DNA of 64,000 bases from Chitinophagales bacterium (lineage in GTDB: Bacteria > Bacteroidota > Bacteroidia > Chitinophagales > Chitinophagaceae), in contig JAURJU010000050.1 in assembly GCA_030832085.1 (NCBI GenBank), positions 248,001-312,000 of the forward strand, read 5' to 3'. The notes below the pieces were generated by a model. The model made no database searches and was not told the origin of the DNA. It worked only from the letters and a program-made list of their open reading frames with translations. The first letter of the stretch is position 1. Each line of letters starts with the position of its first letter. Of this stretch, positions 45,294-53,446 are shown in pieces. The translations under genes and the position numbers were made by a program.

Positions 45294-45310
45294 TGTAGAT
45301 GAATTCTACA
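45294..45310. promoter_or_regulatory. Perfect palindrome between PhyH and the 719-residue gene
   Basis: TGTAGA (45294-45299), spacer TGAAT, TCTACA (45305-45310) form a perfect inverted repeat with 6-base arms. It lies in the 219-base divergent gap between the PhyH and the 719-residue gene, an operator-like position. The TTCTACA half also occurs at 35114-35120, in front of susC. Confidence 0.45.
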
Positions 45311-45471
45311 AATACAAATCAATTTATTGCAAATAATTTCATTGCGTTACAAAAGATTTTTGCAGGAATTCAATGGCGCAACAAGAAGGTCAAAAAAGTA
45401 CAGTATGCGCCAAAACGATACAATAAAAAGCCAATAGAAAAAAGGAAATCAACTCCACATGCATTATATTC

Positions 45472-47631
45472 ATGATTAATTTTCATGACCAGATGCTGTA
45501 CAAATATGGCCTCATCGTTATAATGGCATTGCATTGTTTGAATGTCAAATCACAGAACAAGAACATTTCATTTCACGGCAATACAAGTAAACATCCTACA
45601 ATTCAGTTTGCTGTTCAGGAACTAGAGGAGCATCTGAACATTGGGCCAAAAAACACAAATCATAACCGCTTCAGGTTTGAGTTCAAAATAAATGGAAGGC
45701 CTGAAAATGGAACATTCAGCTACGCTATTCATCATGCTGATAATACTACACATGTTCTTTTTACAGGCGCTGATGAGACTTCTATGCTACATGCAGTGCA
45801 TGCATTCCTTGAGCACCTTGGATTTCAATTTGAGTTCAATGGAACGATAAGGCCAAAATACTTTAGGGCGGATACACTGACAACGGGCAACTATACAACA
45901 GTGCCCTTTTCACGCTGGAGAGGAATTCGGCAACATGTGAACTTTCCCATGGACATTTCTTCCTATCCCATTGATGAGGCAAAAGCATATGTAAAAAACC
46001 TGATCAGGATGAAGTTCAATGTATTGGCCATTCATAGCTATCCCAACCTCTGGCACGAGGTCCAGACGGGTGATAGCATTGAGTATGCTGGCAACTTTTT
46101 TTACAACAGGGTGCATGAAATACCGGAAGTACCAGTCATCAAAAAAAATATTCGTTTCAATAAAAAGTATTTTGTCATTCCTGAAATTGAGCCCTATTAC
46201 AACAATCGGATCAAGAAAAGTGAAATGGCGGTGGATTGGATGAGCGCGTTGCTTATCTATGCAAAATCAATAGGCCTGCGCATACAATTTTCCATTGAAC
46301 CCAGGAAGAGAGGAGAAATCAGTTATATTTTGGACAATTGCCGTTCTGCCCTGAAGAACTATCCGATGATTGATGCCCTTGAAATCATTACTGAAGAACT
46401 GGGAGGATGGGGGAATTCCTGCACAGACAGCACAGTTAAAAGTATCTTGGTTGCTCAATTTGGAGAATCAGTATTAAAAGACACTGTTGTGACCAATGTC
46501 ATCAAAAAAAACCAAACAGATCTTGATAACCTCATACTGCAGGTTGGCAGGAATATTGCTGCCTTAAAAATGCTCAAAAAAGAAGCGCCATTTGCATCAA
46601 AGAAAATTGATTTGAAACTAGGGGTCTATTGTACCATTCAACCCTATGCAGCAGTGGCATATCATCTGGTCAGAAAATACCTTCCCGATGCTGAGGTTAC
46701 AATCATGCCCGGCCATGGGAGTGTTCGAACAGCCAGGCACTTTTCAGGCATCAATGCCAACGCAGCCGATATGAAAAAAACAACCATTTTTTCCTGGATA
46801 GAATTTGATGGATTGATGTTCACACAGCAGAACCCTATTGCAGGAATAGAATCGCTGATCAACAATCTTGCCGAACGCAACAAAGGGCAACAGACCAATG
46901 CAATAATCTTCAATCACTGGAGAACAGCTGAAAACAGGACTGCAGCAAAGTACGCTGCCCTTTCCTCATTACATGGTCCAATATCGTCAAATGCTTTTTA
47001 TTTGAGCCATGCGAAAGGATTGGGAATAAAGGATGTACAACAATTTGTACATGTCATGAAAAAGTTAGAAACGATTGACTTGATTGCTACCAATGATCTT
47101 CCGAATGTTGGGTTTTGCTGGGTAGGCGCCTGGCTGCAAGGCGGTCCATATACCTGGATGAACAGGGCAATGCTTGATCAGGTAAGAAATATGTACGATT
47201 CCGTAGGGGAAACCCTTGAGAAAATTCGACAAACCGTAACGACTAAAGCAGGTCAAGATTACATTGAGTTCCTCTACAACCGGGTCAACACGAGTGTACG
47301 CTACCTGAAAGCTTTTTCGGTTGGCGCACAGATACAGGAAATTCAAAAAGACAGTGCAGGAACTTACAGTATGATGAATGCAGGAAAAGCAACATACATT
47401 TGCAACAGGGCACTTTCATTGTTTGAAGAATACATGCAACTGCATACCACCATGATGCCCGATAGGGGATCAGAAGGCACACTGATCAACCTCTGGCATG
47501 GGCCGATGTATGGATTGAAAGTATTGCGCCAAAAAATAGGTGGAATACCGATGGATGCGCCCTTCAAGGAAGAAAAATCAACAGATGCTCCACCGCTTCC
47601 AATTCTATTCAAACCATCCAAAGGAAGCTGA
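45472..47631 (+). CDS. Secreted putative glycosidase (GH20/67-type N-domain plus TIM-barrel-like region)
   Basis: A 719-residue protein. The N-terminus fits a signal peptide, best from the Met at codon 8 (45493, LYKYGLIVIMALHCLNVKSQ). Residues about 25-135 resemble the small N-terminal alpha/beta domain of GH20/GH67/GH115 hydrolases (FAVQELEEHLN, VLFTGADETSMLHAVHAFLE). From about 145 a barrel-like region begins with FSRWRGIRQHVNFPMDISSY and contains acidic clusters IPEIEPYYNN, FSIEPRKRGE and EIITEELGGWG, candidates for catalytic residues. I do not recognise the exact family. It could be an alpha-glucuronidase-like or related exo-enzyme. It is divergent from PhyH and convergent with the isomerase gene. 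Confidence 0.7.
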   Translation: MINFHDQMLYKYGLIVIMALHCLNVKSQNKNISFHGNTSKHPTIQFAVQELEEHLNIGPKNTNHNRFRFEFKINGRPENGTFSYAIHHADNTTHVLFTGADETSMLHAVHAFLEHLGFQFEFNGTIRPKYFRADTLTTGNYTTVPFSRWRGIRQHVNFPMDISSYPIDEAKAYVKNLIRMKFNVLAIHSYPNLWHEVQTGDSIEYAGNFFYNRVHEIPEVPVIKKNIRFNKKYFVIPEIEPYYNNRIKKSEMAVDWMSALLIYAKSIGLRIQFSIEPRKRGEISYILDNCRSALKNYPMIDALEIITEELGGWGNSCTDSTVKSILVAQFGESVLKDTVVTNVIKKNQTDLDNLILQVGRNIAALKMLKKEAPFASKKIDLKLGVYCTIQPYAAVAYHLVRKYLPDAEVTIMPGHGSVRTARHFSGINANAADMKKTTIFSWIEFDGLMFTQQNPIAGIESLINNLAERNKGQQTNAIIFNHWRTAENRTAAKYAALSSLHGPISSNAFYLSHAKGLGIKDVQQFVHVMKKLETIDLIATNDLPNVGFCWVGAWLQGGPYTWMNRAMLDQVRNMYDSVGETLEKIRQTVTTKAGQDYIEFLYNRVNTSVRYLKAFSVGAQIQEIQKDSAGTYSMMNAGKATYICNRALSLFEEYMQLHTTMMPDRGSEGTLINLWHGPMYGLKVLRQKIGGIPMDAPFKEEKSTDAPPLPILFKPSKGS

Positions 47632-47675
47632 TGGTACAAACCTTTGGCATGGTGAAATGATTCCTGCAACTGGAC

Positions 47676-48482
47676 TTATCTATACCGTTTCTTGAAAAGT
47701 TCCATCATGTGCACATTGATGTCCCATTGTTTTGAAATAGGCTTCTGGCTGTATGGCTTCAATGGCATATAAGGAGCAGGACCAAATTCTGTTGTTACTG
47801 TTAAATTGCGCTTCTTTTTCCTGTGCCGCTCTACAACCAGGTCCCACCATTCGAAGTACCGTTTCAAAAGAGGTTGCCATTCTGGGGCACGTGGATCATT
47901 GACCTGGGGGCCTTCCTGAAAACCAATTCTGGCATGAATATGGCGTGTATGCCTGATGGCCAGTGAAAGGGCTGATGGCTGATCCTCCAACAAAGATTCA
48001 TGTACATTGCACCAATGGGAAGCGTCCAGGGTAATGGCTACATTTTTGTTTGCCTCAATGCACTTTTTCATTACGGGAAGGTTGTACAAGAATTTTCCCC
48101 GATGGGTTTCATGTAAAATTTCAACCCCTGTATCCCTGTTCACTTTTTCTGCTACAGCGATCAATTGCATGTTCTGCTCAAAACTAAAAAAGTCTTTCCC
48201 GGTTTGGCCATTGATCAACACAGGATTGGCTTCAGCAAAACTGTACAAATATTGGCTATAGCTTTTCTTGTTTTCACTAAAATTGCGCTCAAGCGACTGC
48301 CAGTATTGTGCGATGAGCTGCAAGTCGAAATCTTCCAGTATTTTCAATACCCGCTTGCGAGGCAGCTTTGCAAACGGAAGGTCCATTTCAACACCGTCAT
48401 ATCCTGCAAGCTTTACCTTTTTGCAGAATTTTTCAAAAGGAAGGGTGTTTCCCCAAACTGTAGCAAAGTATTGTAGTTCCAA
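47676..48482 (-). CDS. Sugar phosphate isomerase/epimerase-like TIM-barrel protein
   Basis: A 269-residue TIM barrel of the AP endonuclease 2/xylose isomerase-like family. Metal ligands are visible: Glu in EILHETHRGKF, Asp and His in ITLDASHWCNVHES, His in RHIHARIGF, and Glu in TVTTEFGPAPYMP. The proposed start is the TTG at 48480-48482, which begins immediately after the stop of the upstream GH2 gene (48485-48487) and gives a normal N-terminus (LQYFATVWGN). The longer frame to 48605 would run into the GH2 coding region. A rare TTG start and direct abutment suggest translational coupling. The substrate is unknown; neighbours suggest a sugar from the PUL. Confidence 0.78.
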   Translation of the reverse strand: MELQYFATVWGNTLPFEKFCKKVKLAGYDGVEMDLPFAKLPRKRVLKILEDFDLQLIAQYWQSLERNFSENKKSYSQYLYSFAEANPVLINGQTGKDFFSFEQNMQLIAVAEKVNRDTGVEILHETHRGKFLYNLPVMKKCIEANKNVAITLDASHWCNVHESLLEDQPSALSLAIRHTRHIHARIGFQEGPQVNDPRAPEWQPLLKRYFEWWDLVVERHRKKKRNLTVTTEFGPAPYMPLKPYSQKPISKQWDINVHMMELFKKRYR

Positions 48483-48484
48483 TT

Positions 48485-51400
48485 TTATTGTTTTTGTTTT
48501 TCGGTAAGCATTTTTTTCAAGAGTGCAAATCCAGCAGGATTTTCCTTGATTCGGTTTGCCAGGGATATTTCGCAAATGATAAACCGACCTTTCCCATATG
48601 CACAATCAGCTGCAGCCAGATAACCTGAGGGATCCTCCCCTGCGAAATTACAGAGTCCTGTTGTAGCAATGGCATCCCAACCCTCAGCCCTAAAAACGTT
48701 TTTCAAAAGGGGTTGGATGTATCCCACTTTTTTGTCATACCACATGAACAGGTCTTTGTCCTTGAATTGATCATCCCCCAATATTCTTTCGGTGAGGTTT
48801 GCAAAATAATATTCCCCCATGATGGTATGTTTTACGGAAACGTTTTTTTCGCCTATCAAGTAATTCCCAGGGGAAATTTCAGTAAAGAACAGGGTTCCTC
48901 CATTTTTTACAAAAACATCAAGTGCCAACTTGTTTTGTTCATAATGCTGCATGTTGTCAATGATTACAACATTTGCATCCCCCAATGATGAAGCCTTCAT
49001 TGTGCTGTATGTTTCTTGCAAATCACTCGACAAACTCCCTTTTCCATTGTATACGTAAACTGCTTTTTTCACCTGCTCAGCTGCAGGAAACAATTCCAGT
49101 TCCTGGCTTGCATAGTGTATGCATTTTCCCAAAGCATCAAACAAGCCGACACGCACAAGAGCTACTGTGCGTTTTTTCAGGATGGGCACTTGAAATTGAA
49201 GTCGCCCTTGGTAGCTCGCACTATTTGTTGCAATAGAAGCATCGACAGTCTGACGTACAATGACCTTGCCATCAACAACTACATCATACATTATTTTAGC
49301 GCCCATTGGCACTTCATTTTTATCATTGCAGATCCATGTTTCAAGGCCGGCTATTTCGTTTGACTGCCAAGCATACCGATCTGTTCTAAGAGAAACTATC
49401 AATGGAGTCAGTGCATCGCGGTAGCTGAAGTAGGCCTTTTTGGGTTGGCGGTCCACATCCATGATTGCCTTCATCCATCCTGCTGGCCAGGCATCAATAA
49501 AGAGATGTACCGCCGATGATACATTCCTGCTGTCCCTCCTGAAAGCCTCTGTAACAAATTTCACTGCCCATGCCTGGAAATCCTGGCTTGCATCAATCCA
49601 TTTTTCAATCCCCTTTTGGGTGGGGTACCACATGTAGTGAAATGTATTGGTCTGTGATTTCGAAATGCGATTGGCATTCCATTTTAAATCATCGGCAGCA
49701 TCTTTCGGAAGCCATGAACTTGGGTAATATTTCTTCATGGTGTTGATGGGATCAAGTCCTTCAGCTCCATACTCACCACAACCATAAAGCCAGTCAGGTT
49801 TGATCAGCTGCCAATAACCCTTGTTGAACTTGCCCAGGTCCATGGCATGACCATTGTACCAGGTATTGTAACAATGGTTATCGGGCAAACCAGGACCTGG
49901 AGGGTCATAATCCCCATCACCTGGCTTGATCACACGATCCGGATTGGACAACAGCACAGATTGATCCATTGCACTGAAAATTTTGAATATTTCTTCAGGA
50001 CTTGAAAAGCTTCTTTGCGGACTGCCCTCGGCATTTGGAAATCTCTCGTTGATATAGGTGACGACAACGGTAGATGGATGGCTGCGCACCAGGCGCTCCA
50101 TCTCTTCTGCCTGTTTTACAACTTCCTTGAATTGGTTGATCCTTATTGCGCCAAAAAGGGGAAGATCAGTTTGATTCAACATCCCCAACATATCACAATA
50201 ATCATATACTTCTGACTGCACAGGTCGTTGAGTGAACCGGATAAAATTCATGTTGCACAGCTTTGCGAGGAGGATGTCATCCCTGAGTTGATTCCAGTTT
50301 TTATTCTTGACATCATTCTGTTCAAAGCCCATGGAGTTGGCTCCACGCAACCTGATGAGGCTTTTGTTCAAATACATTTTTCCCTTGGGAATATTCGTGG
50401 TATCCATCGTAAAACTCCTCATTCCAAAATGCCTTGACTGTACATCAACAAGCTTGTTGTCCTTGTTTTTTAATTGCACGTGCAATGAATACAGCCATGG
50501 AGTCTCCTGCTGCCATGTCCTGAAATCTTTTATATCAAATGGAATTCTGATATAATTCACACCATATTGCATGGGCAAACTTTTTTCAACCCAATCCGTC
50601 GGTTTTACCATATCGCCAATTCCAGGTACTTGTACTGTGGTAGCCTTAAAACTTTTATGAAGGAACACAGTATCCTTGAAATTTTTTCCGAACAAAGAAA
50701 GATCTATCGTTACATCTTGTGATTTGATGGTGGAATTGTAAATCTCAAGCCATAATTCAGCCCTTGATTGATCAGGAATCGGCCTTACAAAAATATCATT
50801 TACAAACAGGGCAGACCTCGCTTCCAGAAAACAATCCTGGTAAATACCCATGGCTGGAGGACAGATATGCCAACCTTCAATTGGTTCATCATATCCCAAC
50901 CCGCCTGCAGCATAAATTTTATTTCCGACTGCAAAATTTCCTTTGGCATCCGTTGAACCGGTTGTGGTAGGTTCATTCATTACCTTGACCAAAATTCGAT
51001 TGATTCCCTTCTTTGCATATTTTATGACATCAAATTCAAATGGCGCAAAAAACCCTTCGTGCATTCCACAAAAGGTACCATTGAAAAAAATCTCTGCCTT
51101 ATAGTCTACACCTTTGAATGAAAGGAATAAACTTCCCTTTGAAAGCATGCGATCATCAAGATCCATCTCCTTGTAATAGTAAGTAACTGCATGACCCAAG
51201 GGAGGGCCATAATGAGGAATACTGACATTTTCCCAATTCCCCTTTCCCAATAAAGTATTTGCGAAATCTTGTTGATCGGCTTGAGTTTCAATCCGCCATG
51301 ACATGTTGCTGATGGGAACTTTGATGCGTTCAGTTGCATTGAGTTCAGCAAAGTTCTTCATGAATGGGGCATAGTATGCCCGGATTGAATCGAGCTCCTT

Positions 51401-51631
51401 GGCCAAAGCTTCTTTTGAATCAACTTTTTTGGAAAATACAAATGGCGAACCTGATGAAACACCCATGGGCAAGACCTTGTTGGGCAAGTCAATGGGTTGG
51501 GGTTCAATCAACTGATCACTGCGCATTTTGTAATTCTGTCCACCGATTTTTGCAAACCTGTCCTCCTGTGAAAATGAGGAAAGTTGAACCAGCATAAAGA
51601 GGAAGCACTGAACAAATGATCTGAACTGCAT
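48485..51631 (-). CDS. Glycoside hydrolase family 2 enzyme, secreted
   Basis: This 1048-residue protein has a signal peptide ending in SFSQ. A GH2 sugar-binding domain comes first (LFLSFKGVDYKAEIFFNG, FNGTFCGMHEGFF). An Ig-like domain follows, then the TIM barrel with the catalytic acid in VVVTYINERFPNAEG (Asn-Glu pair) and the likely nucleophile Glu in YGCGEYGAEGLDP. The C-terminal 300 residues are an additional beta-sandwich/accessory region with a trailing flavodoxin-like stretch. GH2 covers beta-galactosidases, beta-mannosidases, beta-glucuronidases and others, and the substrate cannot be read from sequence. It ends directly before the isomerase gene and is separated from susCD by a terminator-like hairpin. 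Confidence 0.88.
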   Translation of the reverse strand: MQFRSFVQCFLFMLVQLSSFSQEDRFAKIGGQNYKMRSDQLIEPQPIDLPNKVLPMGVSSGSPFVFSKKVDSKEALAKELDSIRAYYAPFMKNFAELNATERIKVPISNMSWRIETQADQQDFANTLLGKGNWENVSIPHYGPPLGHAVTYYYKEMDLDDRMLSKGSLFLSFKGVDYKAEIFFNGTFCGMHEGFFAPFEFDVIKYAKKGINRILVKVMNEPTTTGSTDAKGNFAVGNKIYAAGGLGYDEPIEGWHICPPAMGIYQDCFLEARSALFVNDIFVRPIPDQSRAELWLEIYNSTIKSQDVTIDLSLFGKNFKDTVFLHKSFKATTVQVPGIGDMVKPTDWVEKSLPMQYGVNYIRIPFDIKDFRTWQQETPWLYSLHVQLKNKDNKLVDVQSRHFGMRSFTMDTTNIPKGKMYLNKSLIRLRGANSMGFEQNDVKNKNWNQLRDDILLAKLCNMNFIRFTQRPVQSEVYDYCDMLGMLNQTDLPLFGAIRINQFKEVVKQAEEMERLVRSHPSTVVVTYINERFPNAEGSPQRSFSSPEEIFKIFSAMDQSVLLSNPDRVIKPGDGDYDPPGPGLPDNHCYNTWYNGHAMDLGKFNKGYWQLIKPDWLYGCGEYGAEGLDPINTMKKYYPSSWLPKDAADDLKWNANRISKSQTNTFHYMWYPTQKGIEKWIDASQDFQAWAVKFVTEAFRRDSRNVSSAVHLFIDAWPAGWMKAIMDVDRQPKKAYFSYRDALTPLIVSLRTDRYAWQSNEIAGLETWICNDKNEVPMGAKIMYDVVVDGKVIVRQTVDASIATNSASYQGRLQFQVPILKKRTVALVRVGLFDALGKCIHYASQELELFPAAEQVKKAVYVYNGKGSLSSDLQETYSTMKASSLGDANVVIIDNMQHYEQNKLALDVFVKNGGTLFFTEISPGNYLIGEKNVSVKHTIMGEYYFANLTERILGDDQFKDKDLFMWYDKKVGYIQPLLKNVFRAEGWDAIATTGLCNFAGEDPSGYLAAADCAYGKGRFIICEISLANRIKENPAGFALLKKMLTEKQKQ

Positions 51632-51676
51632 CTTGGTGTATTTGGTAATTACTTTAACATGAAATGTATAAAAATA

Positions 51677-51724
51677 AAGCCAATCCCTAGCACTTTTTCA
51701 AGGCTTTGGGACTGGCTTTTTTTT
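51677..51724. terminator. Terminator-like hairpin between susD and the GH2 gene
   Basis: AAGCCAATCCC (51677-51687) and GGGACTGGCTT (51708-51718) form an 11-base stem with one mismatch. On the plus strand it is followed by T8, on the minus strand by TTTATTTTTATA. It lies between susD (stop 51741) and the GH2 start (51631), where it can partly terminate transcripts leaving the susCD genes and reduce expression of the enzymes behind. Confidence 0.75.
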
Positions 51725-51740
51725 ATAACCCTAACGAAAA

Positions 51741-53432
51741 TTAATAACCAGGATTCTGGGTAAGTTTTGCACCATTGTTCTTATCGATTTCCCCTTGAGG
51801 AATCGGCAGCAAGTTGTTGTGTGCAGCAACAGATGCCCGCTGGTTGACATCCCCATATTTCCTTACACGGTCATAAACCAGTCCAAGCCGCATGAGGGTC
51901 AACATCCTGTATTCCTCACCATACAATTCCCTGACGCGCTCATCGAGAATATAATCCAAGGTTATATCATTGGCTGCAGCCAATGGTGCCTTCGCCCTTG
52001 TTCTGATGACATTGATGTCTGCAGCAGCACTGGCCTTGTCACCTTTTGCAAGATAGGCTTCAGCCCTCAGCAAATAGGTTTCAGGGAGACGCATAACATA
52101 CTGGTCTTTTGTATAGCCATAGATGAAATCGCCAGATGCATGTTTGTCCGTACCGAACTTTGTCCAGTTGGGATAGATGTACCACATGGTATCCTCATAG
52201 GCGGTTAGGAAAGATTTGGGGATCAAATCACCTTTTTTGTAGGCTGGCTGTGTGCCCGCAGCAGGAATATTTGCGCCAAAATAAAATTTACGCCTGATGT
52301 TTGCTTCACTGTTTCTGATATCGCCTGCAGAATTGGCCCATACATTCCAATTGGAATAATCAGTGCCGCGGATGAAACTTGCTCCACGTCCTACACTGTC
52401 AGAAGCACCTGCAGTGGCCAGACCTGCTTTGGCAAACAACCAGTGCCTGCACCAGTATGCCCTTCCCTGCACCATCCAGTTTCCCTGTGTAGGATATGCC
52501 ACACCTCCGCCGGGAACATTGCGCTCAAACTGGGCCACCCAGATGGCTTCCTTGTTTCCCATTTGATAATCGGTATTGTTGATTTCATGTAGATCCCAAT
52601 AATAATCAACGGGAGTGCCCCTGGTGGTGGTTGTTTCTGTTCTCCTTGCTCCAAAACGCGCATTCATCAATGAATATGAACCATCGGTCCCATTGATCAC
52701 TTTTGTGGCAGCAGCGATGGCACCATCATAATCTTTCAAAATGATATTGATCTCAGCAAGCAAGTGATCAGAAGCTGCTCTGACCACTTTTCCAGGAACT
52801 GTTGTGGAAATGGGAAGATTGGCACTTGCAAACGTGAGATCTTTCTTGATGAAATCATAACATTCTGCCTGTGTATTTCTCGTGAAGTCAACCTTAGGCT
52901 CAGTAACTGGCCCTGCAATGATGGGAACACCACCAAAAGCGATGACCAGGTTGCGATAACCCCAGGCCCTCAAAAACCTTGCTTCTGCAGCCAATGCATT
53001 TTTTTCATCCGCAGTAATTTTTGCCAATGGATTTTCTATTCCAGCAATAACCGTATTGGCATATTTAACCATGGAATAGTTCCAGTTCCACCATTTTGCA
53101 GACTGCCCATCTTGTGAATTGATTTTGGTATAGTTCACCCAAGCTGCATTCGGGTCCGCAATATACACTGTTGTAGTTGCAGCTACATCAAAGTTGACAC
53201 CAAGGTGCCAGAAATCTGTCCATCCATCAGTTGAGTTATAAAAATATTGAAGTTGCCTGTAGCAGGCGTTCAATGCAAGATCGAACTGAGCCTTTGTGAT
53301 GAGGGCATTGTCAACAGTCAAGCCATCCCTTCTGACCTCTTTGAGGAATTCCGCATCCTTTTTACAGCCTGCAAGGAGACCTATGGCAAGCATGAGAGCT
53401 GTTATTTTTTTGATTATGTTTTGCATGATCAT
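51741..53432 (-). CDS. SusD/RagB-like glycan-binding lipoprotein
   Basis: A 563-residue lipoprotein with lipobox LLAGC near residue 22 and two possible starts, 53432 or the Met two codons later. SusD signatures are EARFLRAWGYRNLVIAFGGV and the C-terminal YVMRLPETYLLRAEAYLAKGDK (core YLLRAEAYLAKG), plus VRELYGEEYRMLTLMRLG. It binds oligosaccharide at the cell surface with the SusC encoded upstream (stop 14 bases before its start). Sequence differs clearly from the SusD at 38351, so it probably serves a different or modified glycan. Confidence 0.94.
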   Translation of the reverse strand: MIMQNIIKKITALMLAIGLLAGCKKDAEFLKEVRRDGLTVDNALITKAQFDLALNACYRQLQYFYNSTDGWTDFWHLGVNFDVAATTTVYIADPNAAWVNYTKINSQDGQSAKWWNWNYSMVKYANTVIAGIENPLAKITADEKNALAAEARFLRAWGYRNLVIAFGGVPIIAGPVTEPKVDFTRNTQAECYDFIKKDLTFASANLPISTTVPGKVVRAASDHLLAEINIILKDYDGAIAAATKVINGTDGSYSLMNARFGARRTETTTTRGTPVDYYWDLHEINNTDYQMGNKEAIWVAQFERNVPGGGVAYPTQGNWMVQGRAYWCRHWLFAKAGLATAGASDSVGRGASFIRGTDYSNWNVWANSAGDIRNSEANIRRKFYFGANIPAAGTQPAYKKGDLIPKSFLTAYEDTMWYIYPNWTKFGTDKHASGDFIYGYTKDQYVMRLPETYLLRAEAYLAKGDKASAAADINVIRTRAKAPLAAANDITLDYILDERVRELYGEEYRMLTLMRLGLVYDRVRKYGDVNQRASVAAHNNLLPIPQGEIDKNNGAKLTQNPGY

Positions 53433-53446
53433 TGGTTTAGGGGCTT

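Noticed and set aside
47676-48605. Longer isomerase frame starting at 48605
   Set aside because: The extra 41 residues lie within the GH2 3' coding region, have no family similarity, and a TTG start right after the GH2 stop gives the expected N-terminus.
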